64,000 nt of DNA from NCBI GenBank assembly GCA_022561875.1, contig JADFQJ010000004.1, forward strand, positions 1 through 64,000, given 5' to 3'. Below the pieces are notes generated by a model. The model was not told the origin of the DNA. It saw only the letters and a program-made list of their open reading frames with translations, and did no database searches. The stretch is from Bacteroidota bacterium (lineage in GTDB: Bacteria; Bacteroidota; Bacteroidia; Bacteroidales; VadinHA17). Every line of letters starts with the position of its first letter. Positions within the stretch are counted from its first letter, which is position 1. The translations under genes were made by a program, and so were the position numbers. Shown here one piece after another: positions 1-8,885 of the stretch.

Positions 1-401
1 GAAAAGGCATATGCAAAAGCCCCGATAAAGCTGAGCCATCGGTTAATTCCGAATAACCTGAGGGAAATATAGAAACCAAGAAGGTATAGGAACACGAAAC
101 TTACGGGCCGGAAACTAAAAAGGGTAAGGATCCGGTTAATAAAACTAATAGCTTTTGGGGGCTGGGCGCTGCTAATAAGATAGGTCGGCATTCCCCCGAA
201 CATACTGTTTGTCCATAAAGTTTTCTCCCCTGTTTTCTCCTGAAAATCGCGCAATTCTTTGGACATCCCTTTAAAGTTCCGGGTATCACCCGGAGTAAGT
301 CGTTTGCCTTCAAGCACAGGACTGAAATAGAGCAACGGAATAACAACGAAAAGAGTTATAATTAGAATCTCGGCGCTGATGTTCTTAAGAATTTGCTTCA
401 T
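1..401 (-). CDS. YfhO-family membrane protein, N-terminal part (runs off window)
   Basis: I translated this by hand; it is not in the ORF track because it has no stop inside the window. The ATG at 401 opens a frame that stays open to base 1 (133 codons). It starts with a short cytoplasmic segment and a hydrophobic helix (about residues 12-28), then has a periplasmic stretch with the motif TNSMFGGMPTYLI, followed by further hydrophobic segments. That motif and layout are typical of the long multispan YfhO family of Bacteroidota, whose members are usually 800 residues or more and are thought to act in cell-envelope glycan metabolism. The exact substrate cannot be told from this fragment. The ORF listed at 101..346 is a frame-shifted shadow of it. 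It is divergent from the glycosyltransferase at 474. Confidence 0.75.
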   Translation of the reverse strand, partial: MKQILKNISAEILIITLFVVIPLLYFSPVLEGKRLTPGDTRNFKGMSKELRDFQEKTGEKTLWTNSMFGGMPTYLISSAQPPKAISFINRILTLFSFRPVSFVFLYLLGFYISLRLFGINRWLSFIGAFAYAF

Positions 402-473
402 CCCTGTGATTTTTATGTAAATTAAGTTTAATTTTAAAATTCGCACAAATAATAACAGGAATTAAGCAGAGTT

Positions 474-1646
474 ATGAAAATATTAATGGTTTTAGAAGGG
501 GAATTCCCTCCGGATGAGAGGGTTGAGAAAGAGGCTATTTCATTAATTGAGGCAGGTCACGAAGTTTTTCTCGCTTGTTATACAATGATAGACAGAAAGG
601 AATATGAAGAATATAAGAGAATAAAAATTTATCGTAAGCCGATCTCGAAATTTATTTATAAATCAAGTATAGGTTGTCTTAGATTTCCATATTATTTCAA
701 TTTTTGGAGAAATTTTTTACACAGGTTGTTTGAAAATGAAACGTTTGATGCTATTCATATACATGATTTGCCCTTAGTTCAGGTTGGTTTAGAATTAAAA
801 CTTAAATATAAGATACCATTAGTCTTTGACATGCATGAAAACTACCCTGTATTATTGGAATTATCTACACATACAAAAAAACCATTAGCTCGTTTATTAC
901 ATTCAAATAAAGCATGGCATAAATACGAGATTTCTATGTTAAAGAGCGCTGATCGCATTTTTGTTGTAATTGATGAAATGTTTGAACGTGTAAAAAAATT
1001 AGGAATCCTTAGGGAAAAAATATCGATTCTGCCAAATACAATTAAAATTAGCGATTTTAGTTTACCTGATATCCAACCAGACAATAAGTTTATAACCATG
1101 ATTTATGTAGGGGGGATAACTATTCATAGAGGGTTACAGGTCATATTAAAAGGAATGAGATTAATTTTGAATCGAAGGAAAGATGTTAGATTATGGATTG
1201 TTGGTTCTGGAAATTATGTGCCAAAACTTGAAAAATTAGCTTACGAATTAAAATTAGGCAAGTCTGTTGATTTTCTTGGATGGAAAAATATTTCTGAGAT
1301 TGCTAAATTACTTATGCTTTCAGACATAGCAATAATTCCTCATTTAAAGACAGAACATACTGACCACACAATTCCAAACAAGTTATATCAATATGCCTAT
1401 GCTAATAAACCGATCATTACCAGTAATTGCAATCCTTTGGAAAGACTGGTCACAGAAATGAATATTGGAATAAGTTATAAACATGATTCTGCTGAGGATT
1501 TTGTAGATTCTTTTTTTGAAATGACAAGGAGAACTAATTTCATTAAAATTGGAATGAATGGACGAAAACATATAGTAAAAAAATATAATTGGGATAAAAC
1601 AGTTATTCCATTATTGCAAACTTATCAGTCATTACAGGAACAATAA
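474..1646 (+). CDS. Glycosyltransferase family 4 (GT-B fold)
   Basis: This 390-residue protein has the two-domain GT-B layout. The N-terminal acceptor domain begins MKILMVLEGEFPPDERV and contains IHIHDLPLV and FDMHENYP, common in GT4 enzymes acting on surface glycans. The C-terminal donor-binding domain starts near residue 205 (MIYVGGITIHRGLQ) and carries VDFLGWKN and a region equivalent to the EX7E nucleotide-sugar site near residue 300. The likely role is transfer of a sugar from an NDP-sugar to a polysaccharide or LPS precursor in the cytoplasm. Donor and acceptor cannot be inferred. The gene is very AT-rich compared with the housekeeping genes further along, as is usual for exchanged polysaccharide loci. 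Confidence 0.85.
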   Translation: MKILMVLEGEFPPDERVEKEAISLIEAGHEVFLACYTMIDRKEYEEYKRIKIYRKPISKFIYKSSIGCLRFPYYFNFWRNFLHRLFENETFDAIHIHDLPLVQVGLELKLKYKIPLVFDMHENYPVLLELSTHTKKPLARLLHSNKAWHKYEISMLKSADRIFVVIDEMFERVKKLGILREKISILPNTIKISDFSLPDIQPDNKFITMIYVGGITIHRGLQVILKGMRLILNRRKDVRLWIVGSGNYVPKLEKLAYELKLGKSVDFLGWKNISEIAKLLMLSDIAIIPHLKTEHTDHTIPNKLYQYAYANKPIITSNCNPLERLVTEMNIGISYKHDSAEDFVDSFFEMTRRTNFIKIGMNGRKHIVKKYNWDKTVIPLLQTYQSLQEQ

Positions 1647-2046
1647 CCGAATTGTTAGTTCAATTTTACAAAAACGCAAATTCGATTTTTTACTTCAGCA
1701 TATAACCTTTCCTTTTAAGATGACCATTTTGAGGTTGTTATTCAAACTCCAAGATTAAAGAAATACAATAATATACACAGACCCAGGAGAGAAAAAAAAA
1801 TAGCCGATGTATTAAGCAGGAATGAGGTTGCCAAGGATGCTAAAATCAATAAAAAGCATAAAGCAGAAGGTGAATACACTTGTATAAGAGAAAAATTTTC
1901 GTAGATTTAAGAATCCTTTAAATGATCTTTTTAATGAAGATAATTATAAAAAGTGTAAATAAAACTCCATTATGGAGGTTTATATATACTTAATATAATA
2001 TAAATAAGCAAAATTGGTTTCTGCAAATCGTTAGAAAACAAAAGAA
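1647..2046. other. AT-rich intergenic stretch with an orphan open frame
   Basis: This 400-base gap between the glycosyltransferase and the truncated methyltransferase has no complete gene. The + strand frame 1719-1904 stays open for 61 codons between two stops and encodes a basic, protein-like stretch (contains YNNIHRPRREKKIADV), but has no start codon and I recognise no family. It may be a remnant of a decayed gene. A short self-complementary patch, CTCCATTATGGAG, lies near 1963-1977. Confidence 0.3.
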
Positions 2047-2346
2047 ATGAAAAGAAAAATGAAAGGAACAATTCTAAAAGCTTACAATTATATTGGAAAA
2101 AAATATCTTAACCCAATTTTAAATTTGGAGCAAAAGAAAAGGCCTTTCCCTATTATCAATGAAAGATCTGTTGAATATGGCTTTTCCTTTAAGCAGTTAC
2201 AAAATTTGTGTACAGGCAAAGTGCTTGACATTGGACCAGGAAAATCATCATGGCCTCATATTTTATCTACTTGTGGATATGACGTAAAGGCGATTGACAA
2301 GATTTATGGGTATTGGTATAGTTATTTTATTAACCTAAGTTGCTAA
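2047..2346 (+). pseudogene. Truncated class I SAM methyltransferase (N-terminal fragment)
   Basis: The 99-residue product contains a clear SAM-binding motif I (KVLDIGPGKSSWPHIL) and the acidic residue of motif II (DVKAID), followed by GYWYSYF. Intact homologues of this sort continue for well over 100 more residues with the rest of the Rossmann fold. Here the frame ends eleven residues after GYWYSYF in an unrelated tail, and none of the three forward frames downstream resumes the fold by eye. It therefore looks like a 3'-deleted relic rather than a simple frameshift. The next gene has its own motif I, so the two are not halves of one gene. Confidence 0.65.
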
Positions 2347-2440
2347 ATACCGGTTAATTGTTTGTTGAAAATTAATTAGTATTTAATTGTATTCATTGCT
2401 ACTGTGTATTCACCTTTTGGTTATTTATACAATTCAAGAA

Positions 2441-2977
2441 ATGAAAAAAGTCTACAATCTAAAAGAGCGGTATAATAAAAGTATAGACTTTCTTGTTAAA
2501 TCAGCGCCACCACCATGTAAAATTTTGGATCTTGGAACAACAAATCTTCTTAGTAAGCTAATGATCGAAAATGGTTATAATGTTATAAATACGGAGGGTG
2601 AGGATCTGGACATCGAATATGATATAGTCAAAAATATCGATTTTGACCTTGTTACGGCATTTGAAATTTTCGAACATCTTATGGCTCCATTAAATATACT
2701 CAGAGAGATAAAAGCTGAAAAACTGGTTGCTTCAATACCTTTAAATCTATGGTTTGCCAAGGCTTACTGGAATAAAGATGAAGAATGGGACAGGCATTAT
2801 CATGAATTTGAAGACAGACAATTTGACTGGTTATTGAAAAAAGCCGGTTGGGAAATTATTATATCTGAGAAATGGATAGCTCCAACAAAACAGCTGGGAA
2901 TAAGGCCCATTTTAAGAAGATTCACACCAAGATATTACATTGTTTATTGTGTTAGAAAAAAGCGACTATTCTGTTAG
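2441..2977 (+). CDS. Class I SAM-dependent methyltransferase
   Basis: A small methyltransferase of about 178 residues. It shows motif I (KILDLGTTNLLSKLM), motif II acidic residues (NTEGEDLDIEYD) and a motif IV-like stretch (FDLVTAFEIFEHL), as in methyltransferase types 11 and 23. I chose the ATG at 2441 because the longer ORF in the track opens with a TTG at 2387 and a hydrophobic leader unlike this soluble family. It lies in the polysaccharide locus between a glycosyltransferase and a flippase, so modification of a surface-sugar residue is the likely job. The substrate is unknown. Confidence 0.75.
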   Translation: MKKVYNLKERYNKSIDFLVKSAPPPCKILDLGTTNLLSKLMIENGYNVINTEGEDLDIEYDIVKNIDFDLVTAFEIFEHLMAPLNILREIKAEKLVASIPLNLWFAKAYWNKDEEWDRHYHEFEDRQFDWLLKKAGWEIIISEKWIAPTKQLGIRPILRRFTPRYYIVYCVRKKRLFC

Positions 2978-3039
2978 CGTCTGAAAATATATGTTTTATC
3001 TTTAATAACAGTATAAGTATTGTAACAAAAAGATAAGAT

Positions 3040-4551
3040 TTGCTTCATAATATTAAAATAGCGGTCAAAGGGTCAGCCATTTATTCAATTGGCAATATGT
3101 CTCTCAAATTGATGGGGCTGATTTTATTACCTTTATTTGTTCAGAAGTTATCTTTATCTGAATACGGTATACTTGGGATCCTTGAAGTGACAGTGCAGAT
3201 ACTTATTTCAACATTTGGATTAGGAATATGGTATGCATTTGAAAGATGGTATTGGGATAAAGATTATTTAAATAAGCAAAAGTCAATGTATTTTACCGTG
3301 TTGGCTTTTTCATTTGTCATTGCTTTACTTTTATTCTTTTCCGTATCCGGAGCCTCTATCCCATTATCCGAATTATTATTTGACAATTCAAGTTATTCCT
3401 ATGTGTTGGTTCTTATGTCTGTTATTGCAGGTTTGGAATTAATGGCACAAAGCCCTGCAATGTTACTTCGGCTAAAGACTAAATCTCTTGTTTTTACCTT
3501 TTCATTCGCCTCAAAACTTATTATTACACTTGCATTTACCTTGTATTTTCTAATTGTAAAAGGGAAGAAAATCGATGGTATTTATGAAGCACAATTGATC
3601 GGAGAGATCTTTTATTTCTTAATCCTTATGCTTTCTTGCATAAAAGATATTCAATTCAAATTTGAATTTGGGATATTGAAAGACATGTTAGTTTACAGAC
3701 TTCCACTGGTCTTTTCATCAGTATTTATCGTTATGTTATCATTTACCGACCGGTATGCCCTGAAGTTTTTAAGTACTCTGTCTGACGTTGGGGTTTATTC
3801 CCTTGGATATAAACTTGCCAATACAATAAAAGTTATCCTGATTTCATCGGTCTGGTTTGCAGTCAGACCTATAATCTATAGGATGATGGATAAGCCGGAG
3901 AACAAGCGGTTCTATTCAAAGATCATGACATATTTTACATTTGGCGTTGTAATTTTTATAATTGGATTGTCAATTTATGGGAAAGAAATTATTTATCTTT
4001 TTGCAAGTAAACCAGAATATAGACCGGCATATAAAATTGTTCCGGTTATATCCTTTGCTATTTTATTTGGAATGTTGAAAGATGTAGCTTTTATTGGTTT
4101 AAACATTACCAGGAAAACAAAAATAATGGCTTCATTGATTATTATTATTGCCATTTTTAACCTGGGTTTGAATATTCTATTTATACCTTATTTCCAGTCG
4201 ATTGGAGCTGCTATGGCTACTTTGATCTCACAAATTATTTTTTTCCTCCTTGTTTTAAAGTTTTCTCAAAAAATATATTATATCCCTTATGAATTAAAAA
4301 AAGTTGGAACCATGATTCTTATAGGGCTTGTACTGGTAATAATCGGTAATTTATTTAACCAGATGTATTTGCCATTAAGATTGGTACTGAAACTTACTAT
4401 TATTTTTTCATTTCCAATAATTCTTTATTTTTTCAATTTTTATGAAAAAATTGAACTTGACAGGCTGAGAAGAGCCTGGAGAAAATGGCGTAACCCGGCT
4501 AAATGGAAAGAGAACTTTAAAAACATAGATGACACCGGTTTATCAAAATAA
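3040..4551 (+). CDS. Wzx-like polysaccharide flippase (MATE/MOP superfamily)
   Basis: This 503-residue integral membrane protein has about 12-14 predicted hydrophobic helices. It opens with the typical flippase N-terminus, including GSAIYSIGNMSLKLMGLILL and PLFVQKLSLSEYGILG, which matches the polysaccharide-biosynthesis/Wzx group. Such proteins flip undecaprenyl-linked oligosaccharide units across the inner membrane. The frame appears to start at a TTG (3040), with the strongest family resemblance beginning a few residues in. It ends in a short basic cytoplasmic tail and is convergent with wecB, 7 bases apart. Its neighbours support a role in O-antigen or capsule export. Confidence 0.85.
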   Translation: MLHNIKIAVKGSAIYSIGNMSLKLMGLILLPLFVQKLSLSEYGILGILEVTVQILISTFGLGIWYAFERWYWDKDYLNKQKSMYFTVLAFSFVIALLLFFSVSGASIPLSELLFDNSSYSYVLVLMSVIAGLELMAQSPAMLLRLKTKSLVFTFSFASKLIITLAFTLYFLIVKGKKIDGIYEAQLIGEIFYFLILMLSCIKDIQFKFEFGILKDMLVYRLPLVFSSVFIVMLSFTDRYALKFLSTLSDVGVYSLGYKLANTIKVILISSVWFAVRPIIYRMMDKPENKRFYSKIMTYFTFGVVIFIIGLSIYGKEIIYLFASKPEYRPAYKIVPVISFAILFGMLKDVAFIGLNITRKTKIMASLIIIIAIFNLGLNILFIPYFQSIGAAMATLISQIIFFLLVLKFSQKIYYIPYELKKVGTMILIGLVLVIIGNLFNQMYLPLRLVLKLTIIFSFPIILYFFNFYEKIELDRLRRAWRKWRNPAKWKENFKNIDDTGLSK

Positions 4552-4558
4552 TAAGAAA

Positions 4559-5659
4559 TCAGGGATTTACTAGTTTATCAATAAGTATGTCGATAATCCT
4601 GTTTGCAGTTTTCCCATCCCACAATTCCGGTATGCTGCCTTTCTTTTTCGCCCCTTTCATTATCTTAAGGGCAGTATCTTCAACGATATCAAGATCTGTG
4701 CCTGCAAGATGGTTTGTTCCAATATCAACGGTAACAGGCCGCTCCGTATTGTTTCTGACCGTTATACATTGAATACCCATAAAGGTGGTCTCTTCCTGAA
4801 TTCCTCCACTGTCTGTTATAACCAGTTCAGCATCTTTGGCAAGTGAAAGGAAATCAACATATCCTAATGGATCGGTTAATAAAACATTCTTATCGAATTG
4901 TTTTAGCAAACCAAATTTTTCGAGGTTCCCTTTTGTACGGGGGTGAACAGGGAATACTACTTTTTTCTCTCCGGAAATACGGTTCAACAAATTGACAATT
5001 GTTTTGAGATTTTTTAAATTGTCAACATTACCCGGTCTGTGAAAGGTTACAAGTATATAGTTGTTGTAAGAGAGGTCTAAATTTATTGTAATCAGTGAGG
5101 CATTAATCCCGGGTAAATAATGAACCAGACTGTCAATCATAATGTTTCCTACAAAAAAGACCTTGTTACTGTCAATCCCTTCCCTGCTCAGGTTATCAAT
5201 CCCGCTTTTTTCACTCACAAACAGATAATCAGACAGCATATCAGTAACCGTTCTGTTGATCTCTTCCGGCATGCTACGGTCAAAGCTCCTTAATCCTGAT
5301 TCAACATGAGCGATCCTGATACCCATTTTCGAAGCCACCAAAGCTCCTGCCATAGTAGAATTTACATCTCCGGGAACTATTATTAAATCGGGTTTTTCCT
5401 GTAAAAGAACTTTTTCAAATTCGATCATAATCCCGGCAGTCTGTTCAGTATGTGTGCCTCCTCCTATTCCCAGGTAAAAATCCGGCTTTGGAAGATCAAG
5501 CTCATCGAAAAATATTTTTGACATGTTTTCATCAAAATGCTGCCCTGTATGACATATCTTATGATTAACAACGTCTGAAAACTTTTTAAAAACTTTATGC
5601 AGAGGAGCTATTTTAATGAAATTCGGACGTGCTCCGACTAACGATATAATTTTTTTCAT
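4559..5659 (-). CDS. wecB: UDP-N-acetylglucosamine 2-epimerase (non-hydrolysing)
   Basis: This 366-residue cytosolic enzyme interconverts UDP-GlcNAc and UDP-ManNAc, a precursor for surface polysaccharides. Family hallmarks are present along its length: VGARPNFIKIAPL at the N-terminus, HTGQHFDENM, GDVNSTMAGALVA, AHVESGLRSFD, MPEEINR, VTFHRPGN, FPVHPRT and TDSGGIQEE. All expected catalytic and substrate-binding motifs are intact and the length is normal. Its ATG shares one base with the stop of the upstream glycosyltransferase (TAATG), so the two are probably co-translated and belong to one sugar pathway. Confidence 0.95.
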   Translation of the reverse strand: MKKIISLVGARPNFIKIAPLHKVFKKFSDVVNHKICHTGQHFDENMSKIFFDELDLPKPDFYLGIGGGTHTEQTAGIMIEFEKVLLQEKPDLIIVPGDVNSTMAGALVASKMGIRIAHVESGLRSFDRSMPEEINRTVTDMLSDYLFVSEKSGIDNLSREGIDSNKVFFVGNIMIDSLVHYLPGINASLITINLDLSYNNYILVTFHRPGNVDNLKNLKTIVNLLNRISGEKKVVFPVHPRTKGNLEKFGLLKQFDKNVLLTDPLGYVDFLSLAKDAELVITDSGGIQEETTFMGIQCITVRNNTERPVTVDIGTNHLAGTDLDIVEDTALKIMKGAKKKGSIPELWDGKTANRIIDILIDKLVNP

Positions 5660-6993
5660 TATTTAATTAATTCATTAAGTAATTTAACAAGTTCTTCCGT
5701 AAGATTTTTCCTTGAGTATTTTGAGATATCACCTGTATCAAACCTGAAATAGCCCTTTTTATAATCATGATATAAAGCAAGTATATTGTTTTTCAGTCTG
5801 TTATTGTCTCCGAATCCTGAAATCATACCTGCTTTCATGTCGTTAATAATTTCTGCAGCATCCCCGTCGGTAGGACCTATAGCAAGAACCGGTCTTTTTG
5901 ATGCAAGGTATTCAAATAGTTTTCCTGTGATTATTAATTTTGAGTTATCTGTATTTGGAATTAATAATAGCAGGACCCTGGCCTGTTTTTGAAATTTAAC
6001 AATTTCTTCATGAGGCAAATAATCGATCTTTGTAAGATACGAAAAGAGGTTGTTTTTTTTTATCGAATTAATTATTGAATAGTCAACTTTTCCTACCAAT
6101 TTTATTTCCAGATCATTCTTAAAATCTTCATTCACTTCAGTTAATTCTCTCAAAATACTCCAAAGGTTTTCAGGATTGCTCTTTTTCATCAATACGCCAA
6201 CATGTGTAATTGAGAATTTTGTATCTGTTTGTGAATTATGATTAATGGGGAAATCATCTTCGTCAAAACCATTTGTAATAACATGATAATTACAATTATA
6301 TATTTTAGAAAGATTTTTTCCAAGCGTCGGACTAACAACAGTAACCATATCAGCTCTTTTTAAAACCTCAAGCTCAAGTTTTCGGTGCTTCTTTTCAGAA
6401 AACCGGGAAAGTTTTAAATCACCGTGATAATAGATATTTGTCCACGGATCCCGGAAATCGGCTAACCAGGGAATATTTAGTCTCTTTTTTAACCCCAGGG
6501 CAATAAGGTGCATGGAATGTGGAGGACCGGTGGATATAATTATATCAACAGGTTTTTTTTTTAAATAAGTTGTCAGATATTTCACAGATGGTCGTATCCA
6601 GAATTTTCGGGCATCCGGGATAAAAAAATTCCCCCTGATCCGGACTGAAATTTTTTCCTTTAGTTTCGGTTTCTTTTTTTCAGTAAGAAATCCGGTTTGT
6701 ATTTTATCTTCTTCTTTTTGCCCAAGAAATTTTTTATAAAACCAATAGGGTTCCCATATCTTCTTTTTCAGTACAGTAATACCTTCAGGTATATCCCTGA
6801 ACAACGAGTAATCTTCTACCGGAGTTTCGGGGTTTTCAGGAGTGTAGATAACAGGCTCCCAGTTAAAATCCCGCAGATATTTTGTGAATTTTAACCATCG
6901 TTGAACCCCTGATCCTCCGCTCGGTGGCCAGTAAGATGTTATAATCAGGACTTTTTTGAACACTCCCCTTTTCCATGGATGATTCTTATTCAT
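5659..6993 (-). CDS. Glycosyltransferase, GT4-like
   Basis: This 444-residue GT-B type protein begins with a glycine-rich acceptor-domain motif (ITSYWPPSGGSGVQRWLKF), followed by IISTGPPHSMHL and DFRDPWTN, features of Bacteroidota GT4 enzymes annotated as group 1 transferases. The donor domain (from about residue 240, ITHVGVLMKKSNPENLW) contains KLFEYLASKRPVLAIG, the segment that contacts the nucleotide sugar. It is the first gene of a two-gene unit with wecB. The acceptor and donor are not predictable, although ManNAc-type sugars would fit the neighbour. Confidence 0.85.
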   Translation of the reverse strand: MNKNHPWKRGVFKKVLIITSYWPPSGGSGVQRWLKFTKYLRDFNWEPVIYTPENPETPVEDYSLFRDIPEGITVLKKKIWEPYWFYKKFLGQKEEDKIQTGFLTEKKKPKLKEKISVRIRGNFFIPDARKFWIRPSVKYLTTYLKKKPVDIIISTGPPHSMHLIALGLKKRLNIPWLADFRDPWTNIYYHGDLKLSRFSEKKHRKLELEVLKRADMVTVVSPTLGKNLSKIYNCNYHVITNGFDEDDFPINHNSQTDTKFSITHVGVLMKKSNPENLWSILRELTEVNEDFKNDLEIKLVGKVDYSIINSIKKNNLFSYLTKIDYLPHEEIVKFQKQARVLLLLIPNTDNSKLIITGKLFEYLASKRPVLAIGPTDGDAAEIINDMKAGMISGFGDNNRLKNNILALYHDYKKGYFRFDTGDISKYSRKNLTEELVKLLNELIK

Positions 6994-7040
6994 TTTATAG
7001 AATAATTATTTTATATACTCCCTCTACTCCTTCTACCCCT

Positions 7041-8591
7041 CTACTCCATCTCCAACAAGCTCCTGATGCTGGTTGCTTTTATTATGATATTATTCAGGCG
7101 GTTTATGGACACCCGGTCCTGTTTCATACTGTCCCTGTAACGGATTGTTACCGTATCATCTTCCATTGTTCGATGGTCAACCGTAATGCAAAACGGAGTT
7201 CCAATGGCATCCTGCCTCCTGTACCTGCGTCCGATAGAATCTTTTTCGTCGTACTGGCAATTGAAATCGAATTTTATATTATCAATAATCTTACGCGCTT
7301 TTTCATCGAGACCGTCTTTTCGCACTAATGGTAAAATTGCTGCTTTAATTGGGGCAAGAGGCGCCGGGATCCTGAGAACAATCCTTTCTTCGAGATTCCC
7401 GTTAGCATCAGGGACTTTCTCTTCGGTATAGGCATATGTCAATACCGACAGGAACATCCTGTCGAGTCCAATAGATGTTTCAACAACATACGGGATATAA
7501 CTTTCCTTTGATACAGGATCGAAATACTGAAGTTTTTTACCTGAAAATTTCTGGTGTTGTGACAGGTCAAAATCTGTCCGGGAATGAATCCCTTCTACTT
7601 CTTTAAATCCAATCGGAAATTCAAATTCGATATCTGTTGCGGCATTTGCATAATGGGCCAGCTTATCGTGATCGTGAAAACGGTATTTATGATCTCCAAA
7701 TCCCAGTGCCTTGTGCCATTTCATTCTTACCTCTTTCCAGTATTCAAACCATTTAATTTCATCTCCCGGTTTGATGAAGAACTGCATCTCCATCTGTTCA
7801 AATTCCCTCATTCTGAAAAGAAACTGGCGTGCAACAATTTCATTTCTGAAAACTTTTCCAACCTGTGCAATGCCGAAAGGGATACGCATACGGCCGGATT
7901 TCTGGACGTTCAGGTAATTTACAAAAATCCCCTGTGCAGTTTCAGGACGCAAATATATTAAATCGGCATCTTCGCTCACCGAACCCAGCTTTGTCTCGAA
8001 CATCAGGTTGAATTTACGAACTTCAGTCCACCTCCTTGATCCGGAAACAGGATCAGCAATGTCACAGTCAAGAATTATTTGTCTGATCTCAGCCAGGTCT
8101 TCATCTTTCATAGCCTTGATGAACCTGGAATTGATCTCTTCCCACTTCTTCTGATTTGCCTGTACTCTGGGATTTGTTTTTTTGAATTTTTCTTCATCGA
8201 AATCGTCTCCAAATCGTTTCGCTGCTTTGCTTATTTCTTTTTCTATTTTTCCTTCAATTTTCTGAAGATAATCTTCAATCAACGAATCTGCCCTGTATCT
8301 TTTTTTCGAGTCTTTATTATCAATTAACGGATCGTTAAATTGTGTGACATGTCCTGATGCTTCCCAGGTTTTAGGATGCATAAAGATTGCAGAATCAAGT
8401 CCTACAATATTTTCATAAAGCAACACCATGGAATCCCACCAGTATTTCCTGATATTGTTTTTTAATTCAACCCCATATTGACCGTAATCATAAACAGCGC
8501 TTAAACCGTCATAGATTTCACTGGACGGAAAAATATATCCGTATTCTTTTGCGTGGGATACGAGCTTTTTAAAGCTTCCTTCATTGACCAT
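7041..8591 (-). CDS. glyS: Glycyl-tRNA synthetase (dimeric α2, class II)
   Basis: This 516-residue cytosolic enzyme charges tRNA-Gly with glycine. Class II motifs are visible: FPSSEIYDGLSAVYDYG at the N-terminus, motif 2 FRNEIVARQFLFRMREFEQ, RPETAQGIFVNY, and motif 3 around VVETSIGLDRMFL. The C-terminal anticodon-binding domain begins near residue 420 (LAPIKAAILPL) and includes GRRYRRQDAIGTPFC. The single-chain size matches the α2 GlyRS found in Bacteroidota. It is monocistronic by appearance, with a TAnnTTTG box about 35 bases upstream of the ATG. Confidence 0.95.
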   Translation of the reverse strand: MVNEGSFKKLVSHAKEYGYIFPSSEIYDGLSAVYDYGQYGVELKNNIRKYWWDSMVLLYENIVGLDSAIFMHPKTWEASGHVTQFNDPLIDNKDSKKRYRADSLIEDYLQKIEGKIEKEISKAAKRFGDDFDEEKFKKTNPRVQANQKKWEEINSRFIKAMKDEDLAEIRQIILDCDIADPVSGSRRWTEVRKFNLMFETKLGSVSEDADLIYLRPETAQGIFVNYLNVQKSGRMRIPFGIAQVGKVFRNEIVARQFLFRMREFEQMEMQFFIKPGDEIKWFEYWKEVRMKWHKALGFGDHKYRFHDHDKLAHYANAATDIEFEFPIGFKEVEGIHSRTDFDLSQHQKFSGKKLQYFDPVSKESYIPYVVETSIGLDRMFLSVLTYAYTEEKVPDANGNLEERIVLRIPAPLAPIKAAILPLVRKDGLDEKARKIIDNIKFDFNCQYDEKDSIGRRYRRQDAIGTPFCITVDHRTMEDDTVTIRYRDSMKQDRVSINRLNNIIIKATSIRSLLEME

Positions 8592-8626
8592 AGTTGTCAG
8601 ATTTGTGTTTTCTAAAAACGATGCGA

Positions 8627-8634
8627 CAAAAGTA
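8627..8634 (-). promoter_or_regulatory. Candidate -7 promoter box for glyS
   Basis: Reading the minus strand gives TACTTTTG, a fit to the Bacteroidota -7 consensus TAnnTTTG, 35 bases before the glyS ATG. No convincing -33 TTG at the usual spacing was seen, so confidence is limited. Confidence 0.35.
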
Positions 8635-8682
8635 ATTCAAAATCTCCGGTTTTCATAAATTCAGTTGGCAATAAAGAAAATG

Positions 8683-8770
8683 GAACACGGATGACACGGA
8701 TGCTACAGATAATCACGGATAAAGAATAAAAAATCAGTGAAAATTCGTTAAATCCGCGTCATCTGTGTTC
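8683..8770. repeat. Imperfect inverted repeat in the glyS-nadB intergenic region
   Basis: The left arm GAACACGGATGACACGGATG and the reverse complement of the right arm, GAACACAGATGACGCGGATT, match at 17 of 20 positions with about 48 bases between them. The middle contains further CACGGAT-like words. Such CACGGAT/ATCCGTG palindromic elements are common in non-coding DNA of many Bacteroidota. It lies in a divergent promoter region but upstream of both promoter boxes. Confidence 0.7.
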
Positions 8771-8852
8771 TATTTAGAAATAAATAGCAACTTGAAATAA
8801 TTAGTTTGTAAAAATTTTGAATAATTAAACAAAAGGTTGTTTTTTCAATTTA

Positions 8853-8860
8853 TATCTTTG
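8853..8860 (+). promoter_or_regulatory. Candidate -7 promoter box for nadB
   Basis: TATCTTTG matches TAnnTTTG and lies 25 bases upstream of the nadB GTG, which would give a leader of about 20 bases. A -33 element at consensus spacing is not obvious. Confidence 0.4.
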
Positions 8861-8885
8861 TCAATATGTTCTAAAACCAAAGTAA

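Noticed and set aside
101-346. 81-residue minus-strand ORF
   Set aside because: It is another frame of the YfhO-like gene, whose own frame is open from 401 to base 1 and gives a recognisable product.
2047-2977. One methyltransferase split by a frameshift
   Set aside because: Each part has its own SAM-binding motif I, so they are two genes, the first truncated.
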